Positions 1 to 6,581 of a stretch of 6,886 bases of DNA are shown piece after piece. Source of the stretch: Atopobium sp. (GTDB taxonomy: Bacteria > Actinomycetota > Coriobacteriia > Coriobacteriales > Atopobiaceae); assembly GCA_015259045.1 (NCBI GenBank), contig JABZHD010000057.1, positions 1-6,886 of the forward strand. Reading direction: 5' to 3'. Position 1 is the first letter of the stretch, and each line of letters opens with the position of its first letter. The notes below the pieces were generated by a model. The model was not told where the DNA came from. It ran no database searches and was given only the letters and a program-made list of their open reading frames with translations. A program made the position numbers and the translations under genes.

Positions 1-238
1 CGCCCTACGTGAGCTGGACATTGATGTTCCAGGCAACGTCTCGGTTGTGGGTTTTGACGACGACCGCATTTGCAAGCTGATCCAGCCGTCGCTTACCTCC
101 GTGCACGTTCCCAAGCACGAAATGGGAGAAATCGCAGTTAAACGTCTCATTGACCAGACGACTGACGCCCATTACGCGCCATGTATTTCGCAACTCCACA
201 CCACCGTAGTTTCGCGCAAGAGCGTCAAGCAGTTGTAG
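1..238 (+). CDS. LacI-family transcriptional regulator, C-terminal fragment
   Basis: The last 78 residues of a LacI/GalR-type repressor are read in the frame starting at base 2 and end at a TAG (236-238). The 5' part lies outside the window. The visible part is the end of the periplasmic-binding-protein-like sensor domain: a DVPGNVSVVGFDDD segment (the usual 'D-V-P-x-x-V-S-V-V-G-F-D-D' strand and turn), then PSLTSVHVPKHEMGEIAVKRL (the 'P-x-L-T-T-V-x-x-P-x-x-x-M-G-x-x-A-V-x-x-L' helix), then a terminal VVSRKSV strand where the family usually has VxRxS. No HTH is visible, so the operator and effector cannot be inferred; many relatives bind sugars. It is convergent with the large minus-strand gene, so there is no operon link. 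The family call is secure and the specific function unknown. Confidence 0.93.
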   Translation, partial: ALRELDIDVPGNVSVVGFDDDRICKLIQPSLTSVHVPKHEMGEIAVKRLIDQTTDAHYAPCISQLHTTVVSRKSVKQL

Positions 239-450
239 CGCGTGAAGCGCAGGTAGATGGCTTATCTCTAGCCGGTGGCGACCACGGGTACACACGAACC
301 GCATGCTGTGGCGGACGAGTTGCAGGCGCTGGAACGCGTGATACTTGGGGATATGCAATGCTGTCACCGTAGCGATACGTCTTTTTCTCGGCTAGAAACG
401 TCATTATGCATGAAATTGCATATTCGTTACGCTATATACACAAAATAATT

Positions 451-476
451 CGGTGACGTGAATAATTACCGTTTTT
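451..476 (+). terminator. Weak candidate intrinsic terminator after the LacI-type gene
   Basis: A short hairpin pairs CGGTGA (451-456) with TTACCG (466-471), including one G-T pair, around a 9-nt loop. It is followed by TTTTT (472-476). The stem is only 6 bp and lies 213 nt past the LacI stop, so it is a weak candidate. It would read on the plus strand. Confidence 0.3.
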
Positions 477-488
477 GGAGCCTCAAGT

Positions 489-648
489 GGTAAAAAATGC
501 GTTTAGTTGGGAATGAAGAAATTTAGTTCAAATTTTTATATTTATGTTTGCCCAGGATAAGCGAAAAAGTTTTAACTATTTCTTTTACTAATTGAGTTGA
601 AATGGCTCATTTTTAAAATGAATACTCCAACTAAACGCATTTTTTACC
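489..648. repeat. AT-rich 160-bp element with perfect 22-bp terminal inverted repeats
   Basis: The left arm (489-510, beginning GGTAAAAAATGCG) and right arm (627-648, ending CGCATTTTTTACC) are exact reverse complements over 22 bp. They enclose 116 bp of strongly AT-rich sequence. Weaker similarity continues outward: the left flank reads TTTTTGGAGCC (472-482), and the right flank, read in reverse complement, starts ATTTTGGGCCC. The size, terminal inverted repeats and AT-rich interior resemble a MITE or other small non-autonomous element. I see no clear target-site duplication and no open frame inside. It could instead be a transcribed long-range stem. Confidence 0.7.
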
Positions 649-671
649 TTTTTGGGCCCAAAATCGTCAAA

Positions 672-703
672 AATGAGCCCCAAACAAAAGTTTGGGGCTC
701 ATT
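672..703 (-). terminator. Intrinsic terminator of the regulator-activase transcript
   Basis: A perfect 14-bp inverted repeat (672-685, AATGAGCCCCAAAC, against 690-703) surrounds an AAAA loop. Read on the minus strand, the distal arm ends in a run of five T residues (673-669), then GACGATTTT. On the plus strand no T-tract follows. It therefore terminates minus-strand transcription, about 190 nt past the activase stop at 894. The distal arm can alternatively pair with a further minus-strand copy of AAAAATGAGCC at 614-604. Confidence 0.82.
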
Positions 704-746
704 AACGTGCAAATTACAACTTTGTAGCTGGCTGCGCACCAACTTC

Positions 747-827
747 GCAGCCGATTACGCTGGTCGCGCGACCGGTCGGCGCTCGTTGCGCTTGCAGCCG
801 ATTACGCTGGTTGCACGACCGGTCGGC
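747..827. repeat. GC-rich 47-bp-period direct repeat with internal palindrome
   Basis: Two 34-bp units (747-780 and 794-827) match at all but 2 positions and start 47 bp apart. Each begins GCAGCCGATTACGCTGG and contains the perfect 10-bp palindrome CGACCGGTCG (769-778 and 816-825). A third start, GCAGCC, is seen at 843 but then diverges. A small hairpin (GGCTGCG 730-736 with CGCAGCC 746-752) overlaps the left edge. The units lie between the activase stop codon and its terminator, as REP-type 3'-end repeats do. The period is not a multiple of three, which argues against a coding repeat. Confidence 0.7.
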
Positions 828-893
828 ACGGGGTGCGCGCTCGCAGCCACGCGCTCGCCGCAGCTCTGCAGCCCGTTCGCCGCGTCGACCGCG

Positions 894-3800
894 CTACTTG
901 ACGCCGGCCTTCTTCTTGGCACGCTCGATAGCAGCCATCTGCTCCTCGGAAAGCCTGATGGAACCGTAATCTTTTCCGTGGTCAGGCGCGGTGCGACCAA
1001 GATCGCCCAGGTTAGCACCGGTTGCTTCCAGTGCAGACACGCGGTGCGAAGAGCAAGAGTGGCCGCCCTCACGGACAACGGAATCCAGGCCAAACTTGTC
1101 GCGGCCGGTATACGGCATAGTTGCGTCGTTGGTGACGGGGTCGTCAGCGTTTTCTAGCTTGAACTCGCCATTTACGCCATTCTTGTAGTTCTCCTTAGCA
1201 ACCGAAATCATCAGCTTGATACGGTTGAGCTGGTTAACCTCGGACGCACCTGGGTCGTAGTCGACGGCAACAATGTTGGACTCGGGGTGCATCTGGCGCA
1301 GGCGCTTGATGACTGCCTTACCAACGACGTGGTTTGGCAGGCAGGCAAACGGCTGAGCGCAGACGATATTTGGTGTGCCCGTCTCAATGAGGTCGCACAT
1401 CTCGGCGGTGAGCAGCCAACCCTCGCCCATCGTGTTGCAGAGCGAGAGAATCTGACCAGCCTTCTCGGCCAGTTCATCGATGTTGGGATATGGCTCAAAG
1501 CGCTCGGACTTCTCCAGCATCTTGTTGATTGGCGCGCGCAGTCCCTGGACCATCTTGATGCCCGCGATGTGCGTCATGCGGCTCTTGAACGAGGTGCCCA
1601 GCTCCTTGTGCGTGTTGATTGCGTTGGAGAGGCCAAACAGGAAGAAGTCGACCAGACCCGGAACGTTGGCCTCGCAGCCTTCGGACTCGATGACCTTGAC
1701 CAGCTCGTTGTTAGCTGTTGGGTGGAACTTAACCAGAATCTCGCCGACGACGCCGACGCGTGGCTTCTGGCGGTCATTGACCACGGGCAGGCTGTCAAAC
1801 AGCTCGATGGTACGCTGACACTGCTTGTAGAATTCCTTGCGAGAAATTCCGTTGATCTTGGAGCGTGTATCAGCCATGAGCTGGTCATACAGCTCGTTTG
1901 CGGAACCCTTAACGGCCTCGTAGGGGCGCACACGATACAGTAGCTGCATGATCAGGTCGCCGTACAGGAGCGCGTAAACTGCCTTGATCAGCAAGTCGGG
2001 CTTGAACAGCTTAAATCCTGGGTTGTCCTCGTCAAGGCCGGAAGCAGCGGAGACGGAAATGACCGGAATCTCTGGGTGACCTGCGTCTTTGAGCGCCTTA
2101 CGAATCAGCGCAATATAGTTGGTTGCACGGCAGCCGCCGCCGGTCTGTGAAATCAGAACCGCGGTCTTGGTCAGATCGTACTTGCCCGAAAGCACCGCCT
2201 CCATAATCTGGCCCGTGACCAGGATGGATGGGTAGCAGATGTCGTTGTTGACGTAGCGAAGGCCCATGTCAACGGCGCCCTGGTCAACCGAAGGCAGCAG
2301 CACAACGTTGTAGCCCGCGCCCTTCAGCAGCTCCTCTACCAGCTCAAAGTGGATCGGCGCCATCTGTGGAGCCAGGATGGTGTAGCCCGCTTCCTGCATC
2401 TCCTTGGTGTAGCGGACCTTCTCGTAAGCTGCGGATTCTGCCTCGCGGTACACCGGCGCACGGCGAGAAGAACTAGCGCTTCTGGCCTTTTCCAGAGAGC
2501 CATCGGCCATGCGAACGCCCTGAGGAACGGCCTCGGTAACCAGACCGGCAGCTGCAAGTCGCTCCAGCTCTGCCTGCTGCTCGTTCAGGGCTGCCATCAG
2601 GGAGCGGATACGAATACGTGCAGCGCCCAAGTTGGAGACCTGGTCAACCTTGAGCATGGTGTAGATTTTGCCCGAAGCCTCAAGAATCTCCTGGACCTGG
2701 TCGGTGGTCAGTGCGTCAAGTCCGCAACCAAACGAGAAGAGCTGGATGAGGTCCAGGTCATTTCGGGATGCAACAAAGCGAGCCGCACGATACAGGCGCG
2801 AGTGGTACATCCACTGGTCAACGATGCGGATTGGGCGCTCAGGCATCATCTTGTGAGCAACGGAATCCTCGGTGAGAACGGCAAAGCCAAAGGAAGAGAC
2901 CAGCTCAGGGATGGCGTGGTTGATCTCTGGGTCGTTGTGGTATGGGCGACCTGCAAGAACAATACCGTGAGCGTCGTGCTCCTCAATCCACGCAAGAGCC
3001 TCGTCACCCGCGCGGTGCATCTGGTCCTTGACGTTGATGTCTTCCTGCCATGCGGCCTCAACAGCGGCGTCAATTTCGGCGCGCGTGATGTGCTCGCCAC
3101 GGAAGCGACCCTTACCAGCCTGGGCGTCCTTCTCGCGCTGTTCGCTGATGAGCTCGTACAAACGGCGCTTGAGCTCGTTCTTCTTGTCATACGGAATGAA
3201 CGGAGCCATGTACTGGATGGACGGATCGGAGAGCTCGTCCACGTTGAGGCCCAGCGCCTGAGGGTAGCTCATGACAATTGGGCAGTTGTAGTGGTTGGTT
3301 GCGGAGTCGTCCTCCTTGCGCTCCCAACGAATACACGGCATCCAAATGAAGTCTGGGTCCTTGGCCAGCAAGTTCATGATGTGGCCGTGGGAAAGCTTTG
3401 CAGGATAGCAGGCGGACTCGGAAGGCATGGACTCGATGCCCATGTCGTACGTCTTTGCGGTGGTCTGGTCGGACAGAATGACCGAGAAGCCTAGCTTAGT
3501 GAAAAACGTGTGCCAGAACGGATAGTTCTCGTACATGTTCAGCGCGCGAGGAATGCCAACAGTGCCGCGTGGAGCCTCGTCTGCAGGAAGCGACTCGCGA
3601 TCAAACAGCAGCTTATTCTTGAACGCAAAGAGGTTTGGGGCCTCATTCTTCTTGGCACCACGCTTCTTACCTGCGCCTTTCTCGCAACGGTTACCGGTGA
3701 TAAACCTGTGTCCGCTGCCAAAGTCGTTGATGGTAAGCATGCAGCTGTTAGGGCAGATGCGGCAGTGTGTGTTAGTAAGCTTGACCTGCAGATTATCGAT

Positions 3801-5219
3801 GGACTCGCGGTCAAGCAGAGTGGATACGCCATCAATACCTGCGCGGTCGCGGGCGAGAAGAGCGGCGCCGTAGGCACCCATGACACCTGCAATATCAGGA
3901 CGGATGACATCTCTGCCGGTGAGCAGCTCAAAAGCACGGAGCGTTGCGTCGGACATGAAGGTACCGCCCTGAACAATGCAGTGCTCGCCAATCTCGCTGA
4001 AGTCGCGGAGCTTGATGACCTTGAACAGGGCATTCTTGATGACGGAGTATGAAAGACCAGCAGCAACGTCGCCGATGGTTGCACCCTCCTTCTGCGCCTG
4101 CTTAACGCGGGAGTTCATGAAGACGGTACAGCGGGATCCCAGGTCAACAGGGAGTGTTGCCTTGGTTGCAGCGGTTGCGAACTCGCGGACGTCCATCTTC
4201 ATGGAGTCGGCAAAGGATGCAATAAAGGAACCGCAGCCTGCAGAGCAAGCCTCGTTCAGCATGATGTGCTCAATGACGCCGTCTTTGACCTGCAGACACT
4301 TCATGTCCTGGCCGCCAATATCAAGAATGAAATCAACGTCTGGGACAAATGCCTTAGCGCCACGCAGGTGAGCGACGGTCTCAATCTCGCCCGAGTCTGC
4401 GCGGAGAGCCTCAATCAGGATACCCTCGCCATAACCAGTGGTTGTAACGTGGCCAATAATGCAGTCGGAAGGCATCTCGTCGTAGATGGAGTCCATAATC
4501 TTGCGAGCAGTGCCCAGGATATCGCCGTTGTTATTGTCGTACCAGGTGTAAAGAAGCTCGCCCTTCTCGCCAACAACAGCAGCCTTCATAGTGGTAGAAC
4601 CTGCATCGATGCCGATAAACACGCGTCCGTGGTAGTTGGCCAGCTGGCCCTTGGGGACTACCTCTTGGTCGTGGCGGGCCTTGAAGTCGTCAAAGTCCTG
4701 CTGAGTAGCAAAGAGTGGGTCCAGACGAGCAACCTCGGAGCCCTGGATGTCCTTGAGGTTATCCAGTGCCTCCATGACCTGCGTAAAGGTGATTGGTCGA
4801 TCGGACTCGCCCGCCAGAGCAGCGCCCGTTGCAACAAAGAGGTGAGCGTTCTTTGGCAAGACAATATGCTCGTCGTCCAGGTTAAGCGTGATGTAGAAGC
4901 GACGGCGCAGCTCAGAGAGGTACTGCCGCGGGCCGCCGAGAAACGCGACGTAGCCGCGGATGGGGTGACCACAGGCCAGGCCCGAGACGGTCTGGTTTGC
5001 AACAGCCTGGAAGATGGAAGCAGCGATGTCGGCAGGAGCGGCACCCTCGTTGAGCAGCGGCTGAACGTCGGACTTAGCAAAAACGCCGCAGCGAGATGCA
5101 ATTGGGTAGATCTGCTTGACGTCTTTTGCCAGCTCATTGAGGCCAGTTGCGTCGGTCTTGAGGAGAGACGCCATCTGGTCGATGAACGCACCGGTACCAC
5201 CAGCGCAGGTACCGTTCAT
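894..5219 (-). CDS. Activase-type protein, downstream open frame (1,441 aa)
   Basis: This is the open part after the internal TAG, counted from its first ATG. It lacks the first phosphate-binding motif of ATPase module 1 but keeps that module's two cluster-type cysteines (MNGTCAGGTG and ASRCGVFAKSD). It also keeps the whole second ATPase module (IGIDAGSTTMK, DIGGQDMK, NEACSAGCGSF, GSRCTVF), the four-Cys linker, a DUF2229-like region (GTVGIPRALNMYENYPFW onward; later SFGCGLDALTTDQV and NLGAARIRIRSL) and a C-terminal dehydratase-like module (NNDICYPSILVTGQIM, SQTGGGCRATNY, CAQPFACLPNHVVGKAV). It is predicted to be cytosolic; I see no signal peptide or membrane span. The ATG has no good Shine-Dalgarno in front and sits inside a conserved ATPase motif, so it is very unlikely to be the natural start. 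If the TAG is an error, the true protein is 1,584 aa. Confidence 0.7.
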   Translation of the reverse strand: MNGTCAGGTGAFIDQMASLLKTDATGLNELAKDVKQIYPIASRCGVFAKSDVQPLLNEGAAPADIAASIFQAVANQTVSGLACGHPIRGYVAFLGGPRQYLSELRRRFYITLNLDDEHIVLPKNAHLFVATGAALAGESDRPITFTQVMEALDNLKDIQGSEVARLDPLFATQQDFDDFKARHDQEVVPKGQLANYHGRVFIGIDAGSTTMKAAVVGEKGELLYTWYDNNNGDILGTARKIMDSIYDEMPSDCIIGHVTTTGYGEGILIEALRADSGEIETVAHLRGAKAFVPDVDFILDIGGQDMKCLQVKDGVIEHIMLNEACSAGCGSFIASFADSMKMDVREFATAATKATLPVDLGSRCTVFMNSRVKQAQKEGATIGDVAAGLSYSVIKNALFKVIKLRDFSEIGEHCIVQGGTFMSDATLRAFELLTGRDVIRPDIAGVMGAYGAALLARDRAGIDGVSTLLDRESIDNLQVKLTNTHCRICPNSCMLTINDFGSGHRFITGNRCEKGAGKKRGAKKNEAPNLFAFKNKLLFDRESLPADEAPRGTVGIPRALNMYENYPFWHTFFTKLGFSVILSDQTTAKTYDMGIESMPSESACYPAKLSHGHIMNLLAKDPDFIWMPCIRWERKEDDSATNHYNCPIVMSYPQALGLNVDELSDPSIQYMAPFIPYDKKNELKRRLYELISEQREKDAQAGKGRFRGEHITRAEIDAAVEAAWQEDINVKDQMHRAGDEALAWIEEHDAHGIVLAGRPYHNDPEINHAIPELVSSFGFAVLTEDSVAHKMMPERPIRIVDQWMYHSRLYRAARFVASRNDLDLIQLFSFGCGLDALTTDQVQEILEASGKIYTMLKVDQVSNLGAARIRIRSLMAALNEQQAELERLAAAGLVTEAVPQGVRMADGSLEKARSASSSRRAPVYREAESAAYEKVRYTKEMQEAGYTILAPQMAPIHFELVEELLKGAGYNVVLLPSVDQGAVDMGLRYVNNDICYPSILVTGQIMEAVLSGKYDLTKTAVLISQTGGGCRATNYIALIRKALKDAGHPEIPVISVSAASGLDEDNPGFKLFKPDLLIKAVYALLYGDLIMQLLYRVRPYEAVKGSANELYDQLMADTRSKINGISRKEFYKQCQRTIELFDSLPVVNDRQKPRVGVVGEILVKFHPTANNELVKVIESEGCEANVPGLVDFFLFGLSNAINTHKELGTSFKSRMTHIAGIKMVQGLRAPINKMLEKSERFEPYPNIDELAEKAGQILSLCNTMGEGWLLTAEMCDLIETGTPNIVCAQPFACLPNHVVGKAVIKRLRQMHPESNIVAVDYDPGASEVNQLNRIKLMISVAKENYKNGVNGEFKLENADDPVTNDATMPYTGRDKFGLDSVVREGGHSCSSHRVSALEATGANLGDLGRTAPDHGKDYGSIRLSEEQMAAIERAKKKAGVK

Positions 5220-5357
5220 GCGCTGCTCGATGCCATTATCGAAGTAGATAATCTTTGCGTCCTCGCCGCCCAGCTCAATGGCAACGTCAGTCTGAGGGAT
5301 CAGCGTCTCAACAGCGCGCTTGGAAGCGATAACCTCCTGGACAAACTCCAGGTCAAG

Positions 5358-5648
5358 CTATTGCGCCAAGAGCATTCCGCCGGAGCCGGTGATTGCGGCG
5401 TACATGGGTGTCTCGCCAATGTGCTTCTGAGCTTTGACAAACAGGGAGCGCGCGGTTGCGCGAACGTCGGTGTGGTGACGCTCATAGTTTGCGTAAACCA
5501 GCGTGCCGTCCTCGTCGATGACGGACAGCTTTACGGTTGTGGAACCAACGTCAATGCCCAGCATAAGGTGGGCCTGAGACAGGTCAAGTGGGACGTTTGG
5601 TGCCAGCTCTGCACCGTTCTCTACCAGCTCAAACTTTGGACTAATCAT
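5358..5648 (-). CDS. Activase-type protein, N-terminal 96-aa fragment before the TAG
   Basis: The piece from the true start to the internal TAG. It begins MISPKFELVENG and contains the phosphate-1 loop GIDVGSTTVKL of the first actin-like ATPase module and the following ITGSGGM strand and turn. It stops one strand before the conserved FVQEVIAS segment. Alone it is less than half an ATPase domain and would not be expected to fold or bind ATP. The start is well supported: the ATG overlaps the end of the TetR gene by 8 bp, and GAGAGG (5660-5655) lies 6 nt upstream. An upstream in-frame ATG would embed 16 extra residues in the TetR gene and is less likely. Confidence 0.75.
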   Translation of the reverse strand: MISPKFELVENGAELAPNVPLDLSQAHLMLGIDVGSTTVKLSVIDEDGTLVYANYERHHTDVRATARSLFVKAQKHIGETPMYAAITGSGGMLLAQ

Positions 5649-6348
5649 TGTTTTCCTCTCCGAGAACAAGAGTTGCAAGCGCAAATCGTGGGACATCTAG
5701 CTTGATTGGCTTGCCGTACAGATCGCCAGGCGCAACAAACATGAGGCCGGTCATGAGGCCCGCCATCTGCTCGTCGCTCTCGCGCATGCCGCCGATTAAC
5801 CAGCGGATAAGGACGCCGACCTCGGCAGAAATTGCGAAGGTCAGATAGTAGTCAAAGAAAGGACCAAGTGCGCGCGGATCAAGATCGTGCAGGGCGCGCT
5901 GGGCGATAACCTCGTGTACCAGGTGTTTTAGCTTGTCCTGGAACGCAGGGTCGCCGCCGTTACCCAGCAAAGGGCGCAGGTAGAAGCCGTGCTTGCGAAT
6001 GCTTCGGAGCATCTCCGTTGCACCGGGGCATGGCTTGTAGGAGTCAATGGCCTCCTTGAGCTCGACAAGGTTCACGCGAGCGAGCTGCTCAACAGCGGGT
6101 CGGAGCTCCGCCAGCGCTTCCTTTTCGATGTGGAGCACCAGGTCAGGGATGTCTTTGTAGTGGGAATAAAAGGTTCGACGCGTGAGGCCGGCGCGCTCCG
6201 TTACTCCCGTGACGGTCACAGAGGTAAGGTCGCCGGTAGCGTCTATCTCTTCTGCCAGGGCTTTTCTGAGCGCCGCGCGAGTTCTTGCGGTGCGTCGATC
6301 AAGCTTGCAAGCTGAAAAAACAGCAGGTACAGACAATGTTTGCGTCAT
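5641..6348 (-). CDS. TetR/AcrR-family transcriptional regulator
   Basis: A 235-residue protein starting MTQTLSVPAVF. The N-terminal part is a TetR-type DNA-binding domain: basic helix RRTARTRAALRKAL (about 18-31), then the helix-turn-helix VTGVTERAGLTRRTFYSHYKD (about 46-66), including the diagnostic T-F-Y-x-H-Y. The rest is an all-helical ligand/dimer domain ending with an AEVGVLIRWLIGGM helix typical of the family. The length is normal (about 190-240). The frame stays open upstream to a GTG at 6459, but that extension is Cys/Arg-rich with no TetR similarity, so ATG 6348 is chosen. An AGGAGA (6368-6363) lies 14 nt upstream, rather far. Its stop (TAG 5641-5643) overlaps the activase start, so the two form an operon and it probably regulates that gene and itself. 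The ligand is unknown; an acyl-CoA is a reasonable guess. Confidence 0.93.
   Translation of the reverse strand: MTQTLSVPAVFSACKLDRRTARTRAALRKALAEEIDATGDLTSVTVTGVTERAGLTRRTFYSHYKDIPDLVLHIEKEALAELRPAVEQLARVNLVELKEAIDSYKPCPGATEMLRSIRKHGFYLRPLLGNGGDPAFQDKLKHLVHEVIAQRALHDLDPRALGPFFDYYLTFAISAEVGVLIRWLIGGMRESDEQMAGLMTGLMFVAPGDLYGKPIKLDVPRFALATLVLGEENND
5655..5661 (-). promoter_or_regulatory. Ribosome binding site of the activase gene, inside the TetR gene
   Basis: The minus strand reads GGAGAGG, then a 6-nt gap (AAAACA), then ATG at 5648-5646. The site lies in the last codons of the TetR gene and sets the start at MISPKF. With the 8-bp gene overlap (ATGATTAG), it suggests translational coupling. 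Confidence 0.7.
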
Positions 6349-6427
6349 ACGTTTCTGAAGTCTCTCCTGGTTGCAGGTACGTACTGGGTGCGCGGGCGCG
6401 TGTGAGCGGCGCGGGCCGCGAACCGCA

Positions 6428-6452
6428 GGTGTTGCGGCAGCACAACAACACC
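6428..6452 (-). other. Hairpin in the 5' leader of the TetR-activase transcript
   Basis: GGTGTTG (6428-6434) and CAACACC (6446-6452) are exact inverted copies with an 11-nt loop, about 80-100 nt upstream of the TetR start. A smaller palindrome, CGCGG-G-CCGCG (6410-6420), follows in the minus transcript. There is no T-tract, so neither is a terminator. A role is not evident. Confidence 0.35.
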
Positions 6453-6464
6453 GTAGCACCCGAC

Positions 6465-6506
6465 TTATTGCACATACTGAGTATTATTACACACTCTGTG
6501 CAATAA
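6465..6506. promoter_or_regulatory. Candidate operator: perfect 10-bp inverted repeat, 22-bp spacer
   Basis: TTATTGCACA (6465-6474) and TGTGCAATAA (6497-6506) are exact reverse complements. Nested inside are ATACT-G-AGTAT (6474-6484) and CACA-CTC-TGTG (6490-6500). The site is about 117 bp upstream of the TetR start and overlaps the best promoter candidate. It is therefore the most likely target of the adjacent TetR-type protein acting on its own operon. That assignment is inferred from position and symmetry only. Confidence 0.55.
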
Positions 6507-6512
6507 CTGCAA
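6484..6512 (-). promoter_or_regulatory. Weak candidate promoter for the TetR-activase operon
   Basis: On the minus strand TTGCAG (6512-6507) and TAATAA (6489-6484) are separated by exactly 17 bp. Each matches only half of the sigma-70-type consensus. The right arm of the inverted repeat fills the -35/-10 spacer, so a repressor bound there would block polymerase. The alternative -10 TAATAC, three bases on, has poorer spacing (20 bp). Confidence 0.3.
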
Positions 6513-6581
6513 CCTCGAGAAGACCGATTTTCTCGCCAAGTCTGCCCTACCGGCTAGGTTTTCTATCTTGGTCTGCTAGCG

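Larger units (their letters stand above)
239..893. other. Convergent intergenic region, no convincing gene
   Basis: This 655-bp gap separates the ends of the LacI-type gene and the activase gene. Three zones are visible: moderately GC-rich sequence to about 365, a clearly AT-rich stretch from about 378 to 720, and very GC-rich repetitive sequence from about 725 to 893. The frame continuous with the LacI gene has TAG codons at 254 and 269, then stays open to a TAA at 446-448. That piece could start only at a GTG (275) with no Shine-Dalgarno and resembles nothing I know, so I do not call it. The longer open frames here are low-complexity or run antisense into the activase gene. The repeats and hairpins are listed separately. 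Confidence 0.75.
894..5648 (-). pseudogene. Acyl-CoA dehydratase activase-type fused ATPase/reductase, interrupted by in-frame TAG
   Basis: One continuous frame of 1,585 codons (ATG 5646-5648, stop TAG 894-896) has a single internal TAG at codon 97 (5358-5360). Family similarity runs unbroken across it (GSGGMLLAQ, stop, LDLEFVQEVIAS), so this is one gene and not two. Domains in order: ASKHA ATPase 1 (about 30-290: GIDVGSTT 31-38, ELGGEDAK 125-132, Cys148, Cys187); ATPase 2 (about 345-600: GIDAGSTTMK, DIGGQDMK 443-450, Cys468, Cys507); a CxxCx3C...C linker (629, 632, 636, 655); then two dehydratase-like modules (CYPAKL near 747, CYPSIL near 1138). Relatives inject electrons ATP-dependently into Fe-S dehydratases and reductases. 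The start has a Shine-Dalgarno and overlaps the TetR gene. The remaining frame is undamaged, so the stop is recent, a sequence error or recoded. I infer disruption with moderate confidence. Confidence 0.72.

Noticed and set aside
272..448. Open stretch in the LacI frame after its stop codons, possible small protein from GTG 275
   Set aside because: No Shine-Dalgarno, a weak start, a composition change in the middle and no recognisable similarity.
597..1157. A 186-codon plus-strand open frame crossing the terminator and repeats
   Set aside because: It runs from AT-rich spacer through GC-rich repeats into the antisense of the activase C-terminus, with no recognisable domain.
5331..5338. A perfect AGGAGGTT on the minus strand 20 nt after the internal TAG, a possible reinitiation site
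   Set aside because: It encodes the conserved Q-E-V of FVQEV, and no ATG, GTG or TTG follows at usable distance. The next ATG is over 100 nt away.
5358..5360. Pyrrolysine codon
   Set aside because: The family is not known to use pyrrolysine, the position is not catalytic, and nothing in the window suggests the pyl system. It is kept only as something to exclude.
4266..5705. A 479-codon plus-strand open frame opposite the activase gene, and a 381-codon one at 2349-3494
   Set aside because: Both are antisense to highly conserved activase sequence and resemble no known protein. They are coding-strand shadows in GC-biased codons.
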